Made by a program: the position numbers and the translations under genes. A stretch of DNA of 64,000 nucleotides from Nothopassalora personata (lineage: Eukaryota > Ascomycota > Dothideomycetes > Mycosphaerellales > Mycosphaerellaceae): NCBI GenBank assembly GCA_033816765.1, contig CM066290.1:2852001-2916000 (forward strand), read 5' to 3'. Shown one piece after another: positions 11,760-19,939 of this stretch; positions within the stretch are counted from its first letter, which is position 1; each line of letters begins with the position of its first letter. A model generated the notes under the pieces. The model saw nothing but the letters and a program-made list of their open reading frames with translations, was not told the origin of the DNA and ran no database searches.

Positions 11760-14150
11760 TTACGAGAATAGAAGGTAATTAGATACTACTTAGTCCTAAA
11801 CAATTAAGAGATAATGCCTATAATTGTAAAACCTAAGGTATCCGTTTTAACCCTCGTATATAACGAAGGATCGAAGTACCTTAGGATAGGTACTCCGAGA
11901 AACCTAGCTTTTAGCCGTTAGAACGCTTACTCCTCGTAAGTAAACTATATAAGAGGCCCTTACTTCTTACTATTCTTATATCCCTTAAGTAGGTCTATTA
12001 ATAGCTTTCCGATCCTCGAGTACCCTTCGATAAAACGCCTATAGAAGTTATAGAATCCTAGGAAGGATTAAACCTTATAAAAACTCGTAGGCGTAGGCTA
12101 TTCCTCGATTACGGCTACCCTACTCCTATCTATCGATACGCCTACGACACTTACGATAAATCCTAGGAACTCGGTACTCTCCTAGAAGAAGCTATACTTC
12201 TTTAGGTTCGTAAATAGGGCGAACTTCCGTAGCCTCTCTAGTGCTACGTGTACGGCTTGTACGTACTCCTTATATATTACGCTATAGATAAGGATATTAT
12301 CTAGGTAGACTACGTAGATATTATCTACTAACCTAGTAAGGGCCTTATTAATATACCCCTAAAAGGTAGCTAGTACATTAGTTAACCTAAAAGGCATAAC
12401 TAAGTACTCGTAGTAACCGTATTGCGTACGAAACGTAGTCTTCTACTCGTCTCCTCGCTTAATAGAAATACGGCAGTAGGTATCCTATAGGTCGATTATA
12501 GTAAAGAGCCTTATATCCTATAGCCTATCTAAGGTCTTACTAATTAGGGGTAGTAGATATTAGTTCTTTACTATAATCTTATTTAGGCCTCTATAATCTA
12601 TATAGAGCCTAAGAGTACTATTCTTCTTTAGTACAAATAGGATAGGCGTACCCGCTTTACTTACGGATGGCCTAATCTACCCCTTCTCTATTACTTATGT
12701 AAGGTACTCCTTTAAGGCTTCTAGCTTAGTTAAGGACTAGTAGTATAGCGGCTTAAAAGAGGGTTTCTTTCCTTCGACGAGATTAATCGTATACTTAACC
12801 CCGTCGGGTATTACGCTTTGCCTACTTATTAGGTACGTATATATCTCGGAAGTCTATAAATTCTTTAGGTTACGAGGGACCCTCTCCTTCGGATACTACT
12901 ATAGTAATAACCTAAACACTTATTGTATAAACCTACTTTAAGCTCTTAAGATCCTTAAGGAACTCGCGTATATTACGCTACTAAATCGTAGGCGTCTCTA
13001 TATTGTAGTACTACTAGTTATCCTTATTAGCCTTTATAATCCGATTACGATACCGCTAGGGTCTACCTAAGATAACTAACGGCCTACCTATAGGCGCTAT
13101 ATAGTAGATAGCGTCGCTTACGCGCTCTACTTCTATATCGTTAGCTAGTCGTACGCGAACTATATAGGCGCCGTAGTAATGCCCTTTGTCCGACGCGTAC
13201 GACTCTAGATTTAGAAGTTTTATACTACTAATAGGCTATATCTAGTATTAGAGTATATACTCGTATAATACTAAGCTTAAATCTATACCGTTATCTAGGA
13301 GAAACGTAGCCTCGTAAAAGCCCTTACGCATCTCGACGGCGCCTCGTAAGTAACGCGCTAGACTCGTATCGAGTTACCTTAAGGGGTCTATATAGAAACT
13401 CGGACTTAGGAGTAACCCTTACCTAGTTCTCTACGTTTTCCCTATTTACCCTTCTTAGTTAAAGCCTCTATAGTTTCTAACCTATAAACCGCTTACGTAT
13501 TACGGTCCTTCTATAGGTGTCTACTTCGGTACTCCGTCTTATAGTAACCCTTTTTACCGTAGCCGTAGTATTCTACCTTCGACTTCTAGCTAGTTATAGA
13601 CGAGCTTTACGCTTACGACGTATATACTACTCGCGGTTGTATCCTCCGCTACTACCTCGACGCTTAGTACTTTTAATACGCGAGGCTAGGACTACTAGGT
13701 CTTCTCTAGTTATAAGGATATTATAGTAGCTAACGATAGCGGACCGTAAGCGAGGCGTAAGCTTTACTAGTAGGTACCGTATACGTTATGCTTCCGAGTA
13801 GTTATCTAACTAGTTCTCTATAATATCTAGCTTAGTCGCGAACTATCGCGCTATCTAGTTGTCCTTCTATTTTATAACCTCGTACTCTAATATAACGTTA
13901 AGTACGCGATTTATAGGATCGCCGTGTACGTCTTAATAGAACTCCTTAAAGTCCTAGTATATATATCCTATAAGGTTAACGGCGCTATAGTTAGTATACT
14001 ATTGCTCGCTTACCTCTCCGCTAAGGTATATAACCCTATATAGGACCTTTAATTCGTCTGTCGCGTATATAGTGCCTAAGAGGGTAAAGATAAGTAAGAG
14101 CTTCCTATTACGGATCGGATAGAAGCTACGACGGTAGATACGGTCGTTAG
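11760..14150 (-). pseudogene. Inverted gag-RT remnant of a second Gypsy element (D)
   Basis: On the minus strand, from 14150 down to 11760, RIP-type stops interrupt a gag-like region (about 14150-13480) and a reverse transcriptase (about 12850-11900). The latter shows the [14 protein letters not shown] and FRTQYGYYEYLVMPF-like blocks and a YLDN version of the catalytic motif. The orientation is opposite to element C. No LTR of its own was found. Confidence 0.6.
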
Positions 14151-14154
14151 ACAA

Positions 14155-14330
14155 AACCGGATTACGTGCGCCGTACAAGATTACTTGCTTACTAGTAACT
14201 TAGTAATTCGAGATTACTTAATTACTAGTAACTTAGTAATTAGAGGTTACCGACTAAGATTCTCCTTTGTATTTAGGAACGCTAAAAACCCTTATAGCTT
14301 AGAGGCGTTTAACTTACTATTTAATATTAC
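14155..14330 (+). repeat. Putative 3' LTR of element C
   Basis: Degenerate direct repeat of 7473-7690, with the same block order (GGATTACG, CTTACTAGTAACTTAGTAA, TTTAGGAACGCTAA, CCCTTATAGCTT). It lies at the far side of the inverted D segment, which indicates that D is enclosed by C. Confidence 0.5.
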
Positions 14331-15567
14331 TATTTAGAATATACCGTAACCTAACCTCTACTATATTGTTTAAGTCTCTATAAGACTAAGACAACTACTA
14401 CTTTATTACTCTCCCTTAACGTCTTATTAGCCCGAGAATAAACCCGATTAAGCTTATCTTCTTAACTTATAATATTATTAGGTTATACTAGACCTAACAC
14501 TCCCGAAGGAATACCCTTACCTTCCTTATCGAATCCCCTCTAAAAGGCGTCGGCTCTTTTAGACGCGGTCGCGTCGTATATGCTACGGCCGCGCCTCGTA
14601 CTATAATATTATCGTTAGTAGTTATAGAGATAGAGGTAGGGGTTATAGTAGGGAGGTAATCTTCTCTCCTCCCTCCTATATGCTCTAGAGGCGGTACGCT
14701 TATAGCGCGTAAGATCTCTAGCCGCTCGATCTCCCGCTATATCTCTTACTCTTTAATCTTAGCCCGTAAGGCCTCTCTTCTCGTAACTAAGGCTATACGA
14801 CGCGCCTACTACTATACTCTAGGGCTTAGGGGGGGCGTAGGCGACTCGTTGTCGTACGCGTCGCGATCGGTCTCTATAGCGTATATAGATTATAATAAGA
14901 GTAAGCTTTAGAACTATAAGGACCGTAAGGCTATAAGGGGATATTACAATATATAGCACGCCTACGATCTTCTAATCGTAGATAAACTAAAGCTTACTTT
15001 CTTCTATAGACGCTATACGCGTCTCCTAGTATACGTATACGCGTTACGTGCGGTATACTAAGCCGGGCATAGCCGCATTATATATAAGGGTTAGCTATAG
15101 GCTGCCCTTATAATAGGCTACCCTTATATATACTAAGTATTTAGGTACTATAGATACGGATTTAATTTATATCTCTTAAAGAGAGGGATAAGGGCTTAAG
15201 ATTTCTAAACCTCCTACTTATTTAGATACTAAGCTATTATTTTACAGTTCTAGGGCCGGTAAATATCTCTACTTACGTAATTACTACGCTATATAACTAT
15301 AATCTACCTAGGCTCGTATAGGGTAGTTAATAGACATTATTTTAGTAGTTAATAAAGGGGGTATACTAAGTATTTACCCGGTAGCGTATTAGTACCTAGT
15401 TTATAAGGCTAAGATTTAAGATTAAAGTTTTAGTTTAAGGTTAACTTAAACTTAAATAACTTAAGGTTTAAGATATTATTAATAACTAAATATATATTAA
15501 ATTAGGCCTAAAGGGGAGCCTCTATAGAATACCTTATATAAGATAATGTTATAATATATAGTATACC
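14331..15567. repeat. RIP-degraded repeats, including a remnant of the large Gypsy family
   Basis: No frame is open. Positions about 15255-15480 match, in degraded form, the end of the 415-bp LTR plus leader of the large Gypsy element (for example GTAGTTAATAA and CCCGGTAGCGTATTAG), so an older copy of that family was here. Positions about 14870-15130 are repeated directly at about 37738-37980. The target duplication ATACC of element B starts at 15563. Confidence 0.5.
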
Positions 15568-15729
15568 TATTACGGGTGAACGACGTATACACTGAAGTTC
15601 TATGAAGTTTGTAATAAGTTCGATATAGAAGAAAGGGGAAGTCATACGCTGTCCAAAGAAAAGGTGTCGGAAAGCAATCCGAACGCATAGGCGTAGCCTA
15701 TGCTAAGAAACAGGGGCCCGCCCCTTATA
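15568..15729 (-). repeat. 3' LTR of Gypsy element B
   Basis: Reverse complement of the 162-bp LTR of element A. Its TG and CA ends have become TA by RIP. It is flanked on the right by the reverse complement of the polypurine tract (about 15730-15755). Confidence 0.85.
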
Positions 15730-16793
15730 CTATCCCCCCCCCCTTCCTCCTCCGCCGCCCCTAGTTATGGCTCCGCCCTAGAGCCCATTGTCCCAGGTGT
15801 TTTCGTTAGGCTCGCAATAGGAAGTGCCCGAGCTTCTCTTCCTTATTGTCTGGCCCCGCCGACGCCGAGACGTAGTATTATTGCCTAGGTAAGTGTAAGG
15901 TTTGCTATTGTCTACTAAGTAACAATGGCCATTGTTACATGTGAACAATAGGAGCCTAGAACATATCTTTAGGCTCTCGTTCTCTTTTTTTTTCTTTCTT
16001 TTCCTTATTACCTACCGCACGCGTAAGTCGCCCCTCCCCCTCCCCCCTAGCTAAGCGTCTCTAGCCTTAGGGGCATATTCGCGCATCTTATACCTATCGC
16101 TTAGGGAGACGACATTTTCTCTACGGGTTCCGATAGATACTAATAGCATGCCGTAAATAGAAACTACTACTACTACATCTCCTATTAATACTATTAAGTG
16201 AGTTAGAATGAATTCCTACGGAGACCGAAACATTCTAACCGGCGCATAGTATAAAATGTCCTAACGCCGCGTCTACTACGTCCCCTACGCCTCTACTAGC
16301 GTAGACTACGTCTCCTAGCATATAAGTACCGGTCCTCGTCCCATTCTTGTCGGGGTCCGCTAATTATCGTTAGGGCGTAACCGCGCGCGCCTACTAGGCC
16401 TATAACACTAATCGTAAGCATTGCGAGGACATATATGTACCGCGCGGACCCCGAAGGAGAATTATCGCTAACCGCGCGTTTTAGGCCGGAGCTCGCCTAC
16501 GCCGCCTATACTAAGTGGACCCGCGCTACTAACTAGAACCGCGCGTAAGCATCCTCCCTAACGTCCTCCGCGACTTTTCTACCGGCTTACGTTCTTTTAG
16601 CGACGACGCTCGTACTAAGCTCCGCGCCGTCCTTAAAGCCTAGAAGGCTTTAAAGCCTCTCTAGCGTACTAGTATGCTCTCCCGGTAAGTTTTTACGGCC
16701 CCCGCCTCCTTATACGCGCTTACCGATTCTTTTAGTGCGGTCGCCGCTAAGGTTATAGGCACTGTAGCTAATGCTTAGCTTACCTTTAGGTAG

Positions 16794-17198
16794 TATTAAC
16801 GACTAATTGGTTATGTTGACCTTAGGTTTAGTTGTGTCGACCTTAGGTTTAGTTATGTCGACCTTAGGTTTAGAGGGGGGGTCCCTTAGGTCCAACTTGC
16901 CCCAATTTCATTTAGGTTTAATTAGACATTTAGGTAAGCTAGCGGGACCTAGTATAGCTATTAAGATATATACTACGTAGTTAAGCATTGTAAGCGTAGC
17001 ATTAAGGCAACAATTCAATTCATACCTCTCGAGTAGAGGGTATAGGGGTTTAGGTCCGCTAATCCTCTTATTTTATCTAGCTACTACTCTACTCGTTACG
17101 TGACCTGATTTTACGGTCCCGGGACCGGCAAATACCTCTACTTACATAAGCGCCGCTCCACACTACTACAACTCGGACAGGCCTATATAGGGTGGTTA
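16794..17198 (+). repeat. 5' LTR of the large Gypsy element (interrupted)
   Basis: It begins TATTAACGAC, probably TGTTAACGAC before RIP. It contains three tandem 21-bp units at 16810-16872 with core GACCTTAGGTTTA. Its last 10 bp lie at 19625-19634, beyond the nested LTR element. It matches 31555-31969 along its full length with scattered C/T differences. Confidence 0.85.
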
Positions 17199-17528
17199 TG
17201 TTAGGAACCGCTGTACGTTATCACAACTCGGGCTTGGATCTTTGCAGGGATGTCTCAATCAGTTATGAAGGTAGTGGTTCCAAACAGTATATGGTGTATA
17301 CTTAAAATGAGTTGAGCACGAGGCTCATATCTATACTCGTAAAGAAGCGTCGTCTATATAGTGCCATGTCTTGGCGTGACTGATCAGTCGGATCAGTTGA
17401 TCTGTCCTGCTCTCTCTGCTCTGTTACAGAGCACGCAGATCGGAGAGAGCACTCTGCATATCGGATCCTTCCACTAGTGTGTAGGCATCGATTGGTTGGC
17501 TGGAGCTTCTCCGGATCGATCCGTAACA
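17199..17528 (-). repeat. 3' LTR of the nested gag-only element
   Basis: 330 bp with TGTTAGGAACC at the left and GATCCGTAACA at the right. No difference from 19290-19619 was seen by eye. In element orientation it is the 3' LTR, because the purine tract adjoins it. Confidence 0.9.
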
Positions 17529-17541
17529 CCATCCCCCCTTT
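17529..17541 (-). other. Polypurine tract of the nested element
   Basis: On the minus strand the sequence AAAGGGGGGATGG directly abuts the LTR. This is the position and composition expected of the plus-strand primer, and it fixes the orientation of the element as minus. Confidence 0.7.
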
Positions 17542-17571
17542 AGCCTAGCTTCGTCCCGAAGCTCTTACATA

Positions 17572-18159
17572 ATGAATGTGTCCCTAATTCATGTTTCGTC
17601 AACGATGTCGTCCTCTCGCAAACCATCCTCCAAGATCAGTTCATCCGTCCGTCGAACCCGCCTTGCTGACAAGATCGAGTCACTTGGGGTCGTCATGGTC
17701 CAAAAATGCAGTCGCTGCGTCGCAAAGGATATCGCCTGCCGCGTGCATATCTCATCTGGAAAGTGTGGTGCTTGTGTTCGTTCAAACCACAAGGGTTGCG
17801 ACATTGTTGTGTCGGAAGGCGACTGGTCCCGCCTGCGAAAACAGCGCGCCGCTCTAGAGGAGAAAATGTCGTTGCATCTGCGCAGAATGCGCGAGTTGCG
17901 GGCGACACTCCAGCGCCTCCAAGAGGAAGAAGCTGCCGCGTGGGAAAAGAAGTCCCGCCTTCAGAAGGAGATGGATCTGCTCGAGAGCCGTGAGGCCGAA
18001 GCGTTGTCCGTCGAGAAGTCCCTTCTCGAGGAGCAAGAGTCGGCAGAGCCTGGTCGTGCTCCCGCATCACCGGTTCCCATCCTTCCTTGGTCGTCCCTCG
18101 AGGAAGTGCCGGATACCTTCTGGTCTGATCTCTGTTTCGATCCAGAAGCCGTATCGTAA
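17572..18159 (+). CDS. Zn2Cys6-like and coiled-coil protein encoded opposite to gag
   Basis: The intact ORF is 195 codons; Met12 (17605) is an alternative start. Six cysteines at residues 46, 49, 56, 65, 68 and 76 follow C-X2-C-X6-C-X8-C-X2-C-X7-C. That spacing fits the fungal Zn(II)2Cys6 binuclear-cluster consensus, although the basic residues usual between Cys2 and Cys3 are few. Residues about 83-155 are rich in Leu, Glu, Lys and Arg in a heptad-like pattern and probably form a coiled coil. An acidic tail with Trp and Phe follows, reminiscent of an activation segment (inference). The ORF begins 43 bp after one LTR of the nested element, runs opposite to gag and ends 105 bp from the gag stop. 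From memory, similar Cys-rich coiled-coil ORFs occur in other fungal repeats; I could not check this. DNA binding is not shown. Confidence 0.7.
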   Translation: MNVSLIHVSSTMSSSRKPSSKISSSVRRTRLADKIESLGVVMVQKCSRCVAKDIACRVHISSGKCGACVRSNHKGCDIVVSEGDWSRLRKQRAALEEKMSLHLRRMRELRATLQRLQEEEAAAWEKKSRLQKEMDLLESREAEALSVEKSLLEEQESAEPGRAPASPVPILPWSSLEEVPDTFWSDLCFDPEAVS

Positions 18160-18264
18160 GTTGTTGTCCCGTAGCCTGTTCCGTGTCGTCGTGTTGACTT
18201 CTGTGTCCTAGGTCATCAAATCAAGAAGCCGCTGTTTGATGCCTTTATCGTCAGGTCGTTTCTG

Positions 18265-19263
18265 CTAGGCAGATTTCGAGAGAAAGCTCTCGCATTCCTG
18301 GTATGCATTCTCTTCGCGAATCATTGCGTTGAACTCGCGGCTAACCATGTTCTTCTTCTTGCAGTTTCTTGCAAAGTGGCCTTGCTCGCCACATACGTAG
18401 CAGGTGGAACCTTTGCTCTTCAGCCCCCTTCCTGTCCTACGTTCCGTTACGTCCAATTCCATTGGGTCTCCGTAACCATTAGGGTCCTGACTTCTGGCCT
18501 TGAAGCCCCCTCTTCCGCCCGCGGCGGGTCTCTGGTATCCAGGCTGTACGTGTCGGTCGTACCTCAACTCCTGGAGCCTTTCGTCGATCTCCTTTGCTGC
18601 CCTGATCATCGCCCCTAGCGTAACGACGCTGGCGTTTCGGGATAGTTCGGCTTTGACGTTGTCTTTCAGCCCGAGGTAGAACTGCGATCGCAAAGCTGCG
18701 TCGTTCCATTCCAGGTCGGCGGCATATCCTTGGAATTCTGAGGCGTACAGCGCTACAGAAGTAGTCTGTCGAAGTTGTCGGATATGTCGGTCGGCGTATA
18801 CCTCCTCATTTGGTATCCCGTATAGATCATCGAGTTTCGTCTCAAACTCGTCGTAGTCGTGGAAAATTTTTCGAGTTTCCGTTTTCGGTGTTTCTCCCTC
18901 GCCCTGGTTGTGTAGCCAGTCCTTGAGGTATGGTCGGAATCCTCTAGCTGCTTTTCCTCGTAGGAAGGATGCGGCGTACAAGACTTTAGAAGCCTCGCCT
19001 TGAAACTGGTGTGCGTTGAAGTGAAGGTACAACTGAACCTGCAGTTGAAAAGCCTCCAGTTTGTCCTTGGTCCCGTCGAACGTCTCCGGCGTAGACACCT
19101 TAGGTGCACGGTGGTGGTCCAATGGGTTCAGCATACCCATAGGAGTGTTGTTGTTCTTGCTGCTTCCTGTAATCGACATTTCGCTCATTCGTTCCGTGAT
19201 GCCAGTTGACTGTGGCTGTTGTCGTGACGGACTCCGGGTAGCGTCTCTCCCAGACATATGCAA
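18265..19263 (-). CDS. Gag polyprotein of the nested LTR element
   Basis: The intact 332-codon ORF starts 27 bp after the 5' LTR. Residues about 55-230 have the pattern of a fungal Ty3/Gypsy Gag: a PETFDGTKDKLEAF start, a FLRGKAARGF block, and the YASEFQGYAADLEWND region. A Gly/Arg-rich linker follows, then one zinc knuckle of the form C-X2-C-X4-H-X4-C at residues 288-301 (Cys288, Cys291, His296, Cys301). Gag packages element RNA into particles. No pol frame overlaps or follows it, so particle maturation and reverse transcription would need enzymes from another element. The unmutated state contrasts with every other gag in the window. Confidence 0.92.
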   Translation of the reverse strand: MHMSGRDATRSPSRQQPQSTGITERMSEMSITGSSKNNNTPMGMLNPLDHHRAPKVSTPETFDGTKDKLEAFQLQVQLYLHFNAHQFQGEASKVLYAASFLRGKAARGFRPYLKDWLHNQGEGETPKTETRKIFHDYDEFETKLDDLYGIPNEEVYADRHIRQLRQTTSVALYASEFQGYAADLEWNDAALRSQFYLGLKDNVKAELSRNASVVTLGAMIRAAKEIDERLQELRYDRHVQPGYQRPAAGGRGGFKARSQDPNGYGDPMELDVTERRTGRGLKSKGSTCYVCGEQGHFARNCKKKNMVSREFNAMIREENAYQECESFLSKSA

Positions 19264-19289
19264 AGGGCCCTGGTGGTGGTGCTCAAAGT

Positions 19290-19619
19290 TGTTAGGAACC
19301 GCTGTACGTTATCACAACTCGGGCTTGGATCTTTGCAGGGATGTCTCAATCAGTTATGAAGGTAGTGGTTCCAAACAGTATATGGTGTATACTTAAAATG
19401 AGTTGAGCACGAGGCTCATATCTATACTCGTAAAGAAGCGTCGTCTATATAGTGCCATGTCTTGGCGTGACTGATCAGTCGGATCAGTTGATCTGTCCTG
19501 CTCTCTCTGCTCTGTTACAGAGCACGCAGATCGGAGAGAGCACTCTGCATATCGGATCCTTCCACTAGTGTGTAGGCATCGATTGGTTGGCTGGAGCTTC
19601 TCCGGATCGATCCGTAACA
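19290..19619 (-). repeat. 5' LTR of the nested gag-only element
   Basis: 330 bp, matching 17199-17528 by eye. In element orientation it precedes gag. The bases after it (ACTTTGAGCACCACC) do not begin with the usual TGG of a tRNA-type primer site, so self-priming or an unusual primer is possible. Confidence 0.9.
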
Positions 19620-19699
19620 GGTTAGTAGACATTATTTTAGTAGTTAATAAGGGGGGTTGTTAAGTGTACACCCGGTAGCGTATTAGCATCCAGTTTGTA

Positions 19700-19860
19700 A
19701 GATTAAAATCACAGTTTAAGGTCCAAGGTTCACGGTTAAGGTTATTACTTAAGGTTAAGGTTTAAGGTCGAGGTTTAAGGTTAAGGTTCAAGGTTAAGGT
19801 TTAAGGTTAAGGTTTACGGTTAAGGTCGACTAAGGTCGAAAACACTGAAGGTCTAAGGTA
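19700..19860 (+). repeat. Degenerate AAGGTTTAAGGTTA-type tandem repeats in the Gypsy leader
   Basis: The untranslated leader between the 5' LTR and gag of the large element consists of repeated AAGGTT(T/A/C) words. A degraded version is present near 15410-15475 in the older copy. It resembles telomeric repeats only superficially. Confidence 0.6.
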
Positions 19861-19939
19861 TTTAGTAACAATCACGGTTATAAGGTCCTATTAAGTAACA
19901 ACTAGTATTAGCACATTCTAAAGTAAGTACTACGTAACA

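Larger units (their letters stand above)
7473..14330 (+). mobile_element. Gypsy element C, chimeric and RIP-degraded
   Basis: Direct repeats of about 160-220 bp starting near AACCGGATTACG (from 7473 and from about 14155) look like degenerate LTRs of one element. Forward gag-pol remains occupy about 7840-11700. Beyond about 11760 the coding remains are on the opposite strand and belong to a second Gypsy gag-pol (element D), so integrase of element C is missing. The block is either an insertion of D into C followed by deletion, or a rearrangement between them. All coding sequence is broken by RIP-type stops. Confidence 0.6.
17199..19619 (-). mobile_element. Young gag-only LTR retrotransposon with an opposite-strand ORF, not RIP-mutated
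   Basis: The element is 2421 bp, with 330-bp LTRs (17199-17528 and 19290-19619) that match along their length by eye, TGTTA...TAACA ends, and a perfect GGTTA target duplication (17194-17198 and 19620-19624). CpA and TpG are normal, unlike everything around it, so it arrived after RIP of the host repeat or escaped it. Its orientation is minus: gag (18265-19263) follows the LTR at 19290-19619, and a purine tract sits just before the other LTR. No protease, reverse transcriptase or integrase is present, so it would need these in trans. The remaining internal space carries a plus-strand ORF (17572-18159). Confidence 0.9.

Noticed and set aside
17302..17532. 76-79 codon ORFs in both LTRs of the nested element (also 19393-19632)
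   Set aside because: They are the same LTR sequence read twice, with no coding features.
17693..18070. 125-codon minus-strand ORF opposite the Zn2Cys6-like ORF
   Set aside because: It is a shadow of the plus-strand frame. The plus frame has the cysteine pattern and coiled coil; the minus frame has none.
19700..19860. Telomere-like repeats
   Set aside because: The words are AAGGTT variants, not the fungal TTAGGG repeat, and they sit inside an LTR element leader.
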